A stretch of 64,000 bases of DNA from Actinobacteria bacterium HGW-Actinobacteria-2 (GTDB lineage Bacteria; Actinomycetota; Actinomycetes; Propionibacteriales; Propionibacteriaceae), in NCBI GenBank assembly GCA_002841335.1, contig PHEY01000004.1, positions 293,848-357,847 of the forward strand. Direction: 5' to 3'. Of the stretch, positions 61,057 to 64,000 are shown one piece after another. The notes beneath the pieces were generated by a model that had not been told where the DNA came from, did no database searches, and saw only the letters and a program-made list of their open reading frames with translations. Within the stretch, counting starts at the first letter, position 1; every line of letters starts with the position of its first letter. The position numbers were made by a program, and so were the translations under genes.

Positions 61057-63756
61057 TCATCGCTCGAACGCAGGCGCTCGATCGGTGCCGGCCAACAGTT
61101 GGGCCAGGGTGAGCGAGGTCCGGCCGGTCAAGTCGGCGATCTGGTAGCGGCAGGAGTATCCGTCGGCGAGCAGGACGGCCTCGGGTCCGGCGGCCGCGAT
61201 GGCCGGCAACAGTGAGTTCTCGGCAATGGCCACCGAGACGTCGTAGTGCGTCATGCCGAAGTCGCCCGCCATGCCGCAGCACCCGTCCACGGAAATCACT
61301 TTCGCGCCGGTCCGCGCCAGGAGCGCCGCATCGGTCTGCCAGCCCAGCACGGCCCGGTGGTGGCAGTGAGGTTGGGCAACGATAGTCAGCCCGGTCAGAT
61401 CCGGCGGGTTCCAGTCGGGAAGCTCGGTCAAGAACTCGGCCAGGGTCCGCACGCCCGCAGCAACCTCGGCCAACCGCGGATCGTCCACCAGGTCGGCGGC
61501 GTCGCTGCGCCACACCGCCAGCGCCGAGGGGTCGAGGCCGACCACCAGTGTTCCGGACGTCACGATCGGATGAAGCACATCGATGGCTCGGCGCAGGGTC
61601 GTCGCTGCGCGCTTTCGCTGTCCGGCGTTGATCAGCGTCACCCCGGTGTCGATCCGCTGCCGAACGACGCGTGGCGCTCGTCCGGCCTGAGTAAGGACGT
61701 CGAGCAGCGCCTCCACCCGGGAGGAGTCGAGTGCTTTGGTGAAGGGGTCGACCCAGACCGCCACCGGCTCCCCGGTGCTCGTCGGACGTCGCCGCCGGAC
61801 CGGACGAGTGAGGGTCGGCACGCTGCGGCGCCGATCGATGCCGGCGACAGCCTTCACTACCGGTGACAGAGCGTTGGTCAGCGCGGGCAGCCCCGGCACG
61901 ACGGACACCCGGGGTGCCCACTCCGGCAATCGGGACAACAGGCTGAGCCGGGCACCGCGCTGTTCCAGAATGAGCGACTTCGCGGTGGCGATGTCGGTTC
62001 CAGTGGGGCACTCGCGGGCACAGGCTTTGCAGCCGAGGCACAGCTCCATGGCTGCGGTGACCGCGGGGGAATCGGCACTGATCGACCCGTTGGCGACTTC
62101 CTGCAGCACGCGCGCCCGGCCGCGGGTGGAGTCCTGCTCACGTCCAGTGGCCTGATAGGACGGGCACATCACCTCACCGACGGTCAGGCATTTGGCCACC
62201 CCGGTGCACCGATGGACGCCGTCGACAAAGATCGCGGGTAGGCCGGCGTCGCCGGCGTGCGGGAGACGGAGGTTCGCATCGAGCGGCTCGGGGTCGACCA
62301 GGACTCCCGGATTGAGCAGGTTCTTGGGGTCAAAGATGCCCTTCACCTGGGCAAACAACCCGACTACCGACGGCGAGTACTGGCGCGCCAACAACTCCGA
62401 ACGTGCCCGGCCGTCCCCGTGTTCGCCGGAGATGGAGCCACCGAAGCTGACCACCAGGTCGGCAGCCTCCTCGACGAACCGCCGGTAGCCGGCCACGCCC
62501 TCAGGGTTCGACAGGTCGAAGTCGATCCGCACGTGTACACAGCCTTCGCCGAAATGCCCATACGGCAACCCGTGCAGGCCGTGCCGCGACATCAGGGCGT
62601 CCAGCTGGCGCAGATAGGCGCCCAATGCTGCCGGGGGAACGGCGGAGTCCTCCCACCCCGAGTGGGCCGGACGTTCCAGCCCGACGGCGGCGAGCCCGGC
62701 GCCATCGGCTCGGATCCGCCACAGCGCTGCCGCCCGTTGAGGGTCGGCGATGATCTCACCGTCGATTCCCCCGGCGACGCGCAGCAACTCCTGGGCCCGC
62801 CGGGCGAGGGCAATCGGATCATCGCCGCTGAGTTCGACCAGCGCCCAGCCGTCGCCGCCGGGTAGCTGCGGCACCGCACCGCCGCGCCGTGCCACGACCT
62901 CGACGATCCGCCGGTCGAGGCCTTCTGCCGCAGTGGGCGAGAACTCCAGCACCGCTGGCATGGCATCGGCAGCACTGGCCATGTCGGGGTAGCCGATCGC
63001 CACCAGGAGGGTATGCGCGGGCTCGGGCACCAGGCGCACCCGGGCGCCGGTGACGACGGCCAAGGTTCCTTCGCTGCCGGCCAGGAAGCGGGCGACATTG
63101 AACCCGTTCTCAGGCAGCAGATGCTCCAGGCTGTAGCCCGACACCTGGCGGCTGAAACGTCCGAACTCGGTGCGAATCAGACCCAGGTTGGCCTCGACCA
63201 GCTGGTGCAGCGCGCGCAGCGTCGGCGAGGACTCCGGGTTGCCGGGGACGACCAGCCGCTCACCAGTACCGGTGATGGCCTCGATCCCCAGCAGGTTGTC
63301 GGACGTCCGGCCGAACCCGAGGGCGCGGGCGCCACAGGCGTTGTTGCCGATCATTCCGCCGATGGTGCAGCGGTCGACGGTGGACGGGTCGGGTCCGAAG
63401 CGCAGGCCGTGGGCGGACGCTGCCCGGGTCAGCTCCGCCGGGATCACTCCCGGCTCGACGATGGCGGCGCGTCCGGATGCGTCAAGGTGAGCGATGCGGT
63501 TCAGCCGTCGCAGGTCGATCACCAACCCGGTCCCGATCGCGTTGCCGGCGATGGATGTGCCCGCCCCACGCGCGGTGATCGGGGTGCCGGCGGCCAAGGC
63601 GGCATCGACGAGGCCGGAAAGCTCGGCGACCGAATCGGGACGGGCCACTGCCGTCGGAACCACCCGCTGCAGCGAGGCGTCGGAGGAGTACAGCGCACGG
63701 GCCAGGACAGAGTCGTCCAGGTCAACCCCGATGGCCTTGGCCGTGTTCTGGCTCAC
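61057..63756 (-). CDS. FAD-linked oxidase fused to Fe-S and CCG domains (D-lactate/glycolate dehydrogenase-like)
   Basis: Large fusion of 899 residues. N-terminal FAD_binding_4 domain (PITARGAGTSIAGNAIG, GNNACGARALGFGRT) and FAD-oxidase C domain, to about 470. A Cys-rich middle (HRCTGVAKC, MCPSYQATGREQDSTRGRA) and a [4Fe-4S] motif CLGCKACARECP near 570 follow, then cysteine-rich domain pieces (QPHCHHRAVLGW, DGCCGMAGDFGM). This matches GlcD-GlcF fusions such as Dld-II, which oxidise D-2-hydroxyacids and pass electrons to quinone. GTG 63756 starts VSQNTAKAIG; upstream codons lie in non-coding repeat DNA. Confidence 0.92.
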   Translation of the reverse strand: MSQNTAKAIGVDLDDSVLARALYSSDASLQRVVPTAVARPDSVAELSGLVDAALAAGTPITARGAGTSIAGNAIGTGLVIDLRRLNRIAHLDASGRAAIVEPGVIPAELTRAASAHGLRFGPDPSTVDRCTIGGMIGNNACGARALGFGRTSDNLLGIEAITGTGERLVVPGNPESSPTLRALHQLVEANLGLIRTEFGRFSRQVSGYSLEHLLPENGFNVARFLAGSEGTLAVVTGARVRLVPEPAHTLLVAIGYPDMASAADAMPAVLEFSPTAAEGLDRRIVEVVARRGGAVPQLPGGDGWALVELSGDDPIALARRAQELLRVAGGIDGEIIADPQRAAALWRIRADGAGLAAVGLERPAHSGWEDSAVPPAALGAYLRQLDALMSRHGLHGLPYGHFGEGCVHVRIDFDLSNPEGVAGYRRFVEEAADLVVSFGGSISGEHGDGRARSELLARQYSPSVVGLFAQVKGIFDPKNLLNPGVLVDPEPLDANLRLPHAGDAGLPAIFVDGVHRCTGVAKCLTVGEVMCPSYQATGREQDSTRGRARVLQEVANGSISADSPAVTAAMELCLGCKACARECPTGTDIATAKSLILEQRGARLSLLSRLPEWAPRVSVVPGLPALTNALSPVVKAVAGIDRRRSVPTLTRPVRRRRPTSTGEPVAVWVDPFTKALDSSRVEALLDVLTQAGRAPRVVRQRIDTGVTLINAGQRKRAATTLRRAIDVLHPIVTSGTLVVGLDPSALAVWRSDAADLVDDPRLAEVAAGVRTLAEFLTELPDWNPPDLTGLTIVAQPHCHHRAVLGWQTDAALLARTGAKVISVDGCCGMAGDFGMTHYDVSVAIAENSLLPAIAAAGPEAVLLADGYSCRYQIADLTGRTSLTLAQLLAGTDRAPAFER

Positions 63757-63839
63757 CAGTCCAGTGTGGCAGTTCGCTCGCTGGGGCCGGGCTCGTCGCG
63801 CCGATGGCAAGGTGCAAAGCCGCAAGGCGCGATCGGCGA

Positions 63840-63872
63840 GGTTTCGACACGCGCCTGCGCCGCTGCTCAACC
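63840..63872 (-). repeat. Copy of dispersed GGTTGAGC...GTCGAAACC repeat
   Basis: Reverse-strand copy: minus strand reads GGTTGAGCAG, a GC-rich centre, then TGTCGAAACC. It matches the element at 15440-15474 at both ends, with a centre of different length. The final 244 bases of the window hold this element and no visible gene. Confidence 0.6.
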
Positions 63873-64000
63873 AGCGAGAGGCAGGCGGTGCGTGGGTGTT
63901 CGATCGGCGCGGGGCAGGTGGCTGTGTGGCTGTTCGGATGCCGGGGCGGGCGGTTGTGCGGGTTCTCGGGTGGATTCGACACCGGTTGCGCTTACCCCGC

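Noticed and set aside
1..64000. tRNA, rRNA, prophage or insertion sequences.
   Set aside because: No tRNA-like clover leaf, ribosomal RNA stretch, integrase, transposase or phage structural gene was recognised on either strand by eye; a tRNAscan run would be decisive for tRNAs.

Overview
This window reads as chromosomal DNA of a high-GC actinobacterium, most likely of the Propionibacteriaceae or a close relative. The evidence is very high GC at third codon positions, many GTG starts, AGGAGG-type ribosome binding sites, tightly packed operons, lipoproteins with classical lipoboxes, and actinobacterial gene neighbourhoods (EtfD-EtfB-EtfA; dynamin pair-SSB with EttA). I found no rRNA, tRNA, CRISPR array, insertion sequence or prophage. 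The assignment rests on gene content, not on a marker gene.

Layout. 1-1266: end of a peptide ABC importer (two ATPases). 1402-5042: a compact redox module made of two small Thr-rich anchored or secreted proteins, an ApbE flavin transferase, a haem-binding ferric-reductase-like membrane protein, a NuoF-like protein and a small ferredoxin. 5086-7232: a hydrolase and an MFS transporter. 7375-11107: ethanolamine ammonia-lyase EutBC and an ethanolamine permease. 11353-15328: beta-glucosidase, GPH sugar symporter and a sugar dehydrogenase-like lipoprotein. 15575-22825: a TetR regulator, an ornithine-cyclodeaminase-like protein, an FAD amine oxidoreductase, and EtfD/EtfB/EtfA, followed by an APC permease (23155-24627). 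24742-30532: SDR protein, RNase HI, a degenerate HtrA-like protein, an EamA permease and two lipoproteins. 30536-33004: a large cell-wall protein. 33129-42000: CysE, a LysR/EamA pair, and assorted single genes including cardiolipin synthase. 42076-43020: a secreted trypsin-like protease. 43101-49954: a TetR-controlled ABC-2/HlyD export operon. 50016-60279: GT87-like transferase, PrsW-type protease, two dynamin-like GTPases, an SSB and EttA. 60366-63756: a lipoprotein and a large FAD/Fe-S oxidase.

How the genes fit together. Two electron-transfer systems stand out. The first (1402-5042) looks built to move electrons from NAD(P)H or ferredoxin across the membrane to covalently bound flavin, but the expected FMN-binding partner is replaced by two small low-complexity proteins. 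The second (16423-22825) looks like an amine or amino-acid oxidation route feeding ETF and then the menaquinone pool through the membrane Fe-S protein EtfD. Ethanolamine use here has no microcompartment or reactivase genes beside it.

The most unusual proteins are a cell-wall hydrolase in which an NlpC/P60 domain appears to sit inside a glucosaminidase domain that has lost its catalytic Glu (30536-33004), an HtrA-like protein lacking both the catalytic Ser and the catalytic His (25866-26909), and a dynamin-like GTPase with an acidic tail of about 500 residues (52765-55995). Intergenic regions carry several long GC-rich hairpins without U tracts, two clear palindromic operators, and copies of a GGTTGAGC...GTCGAAACC dispersed repeat.
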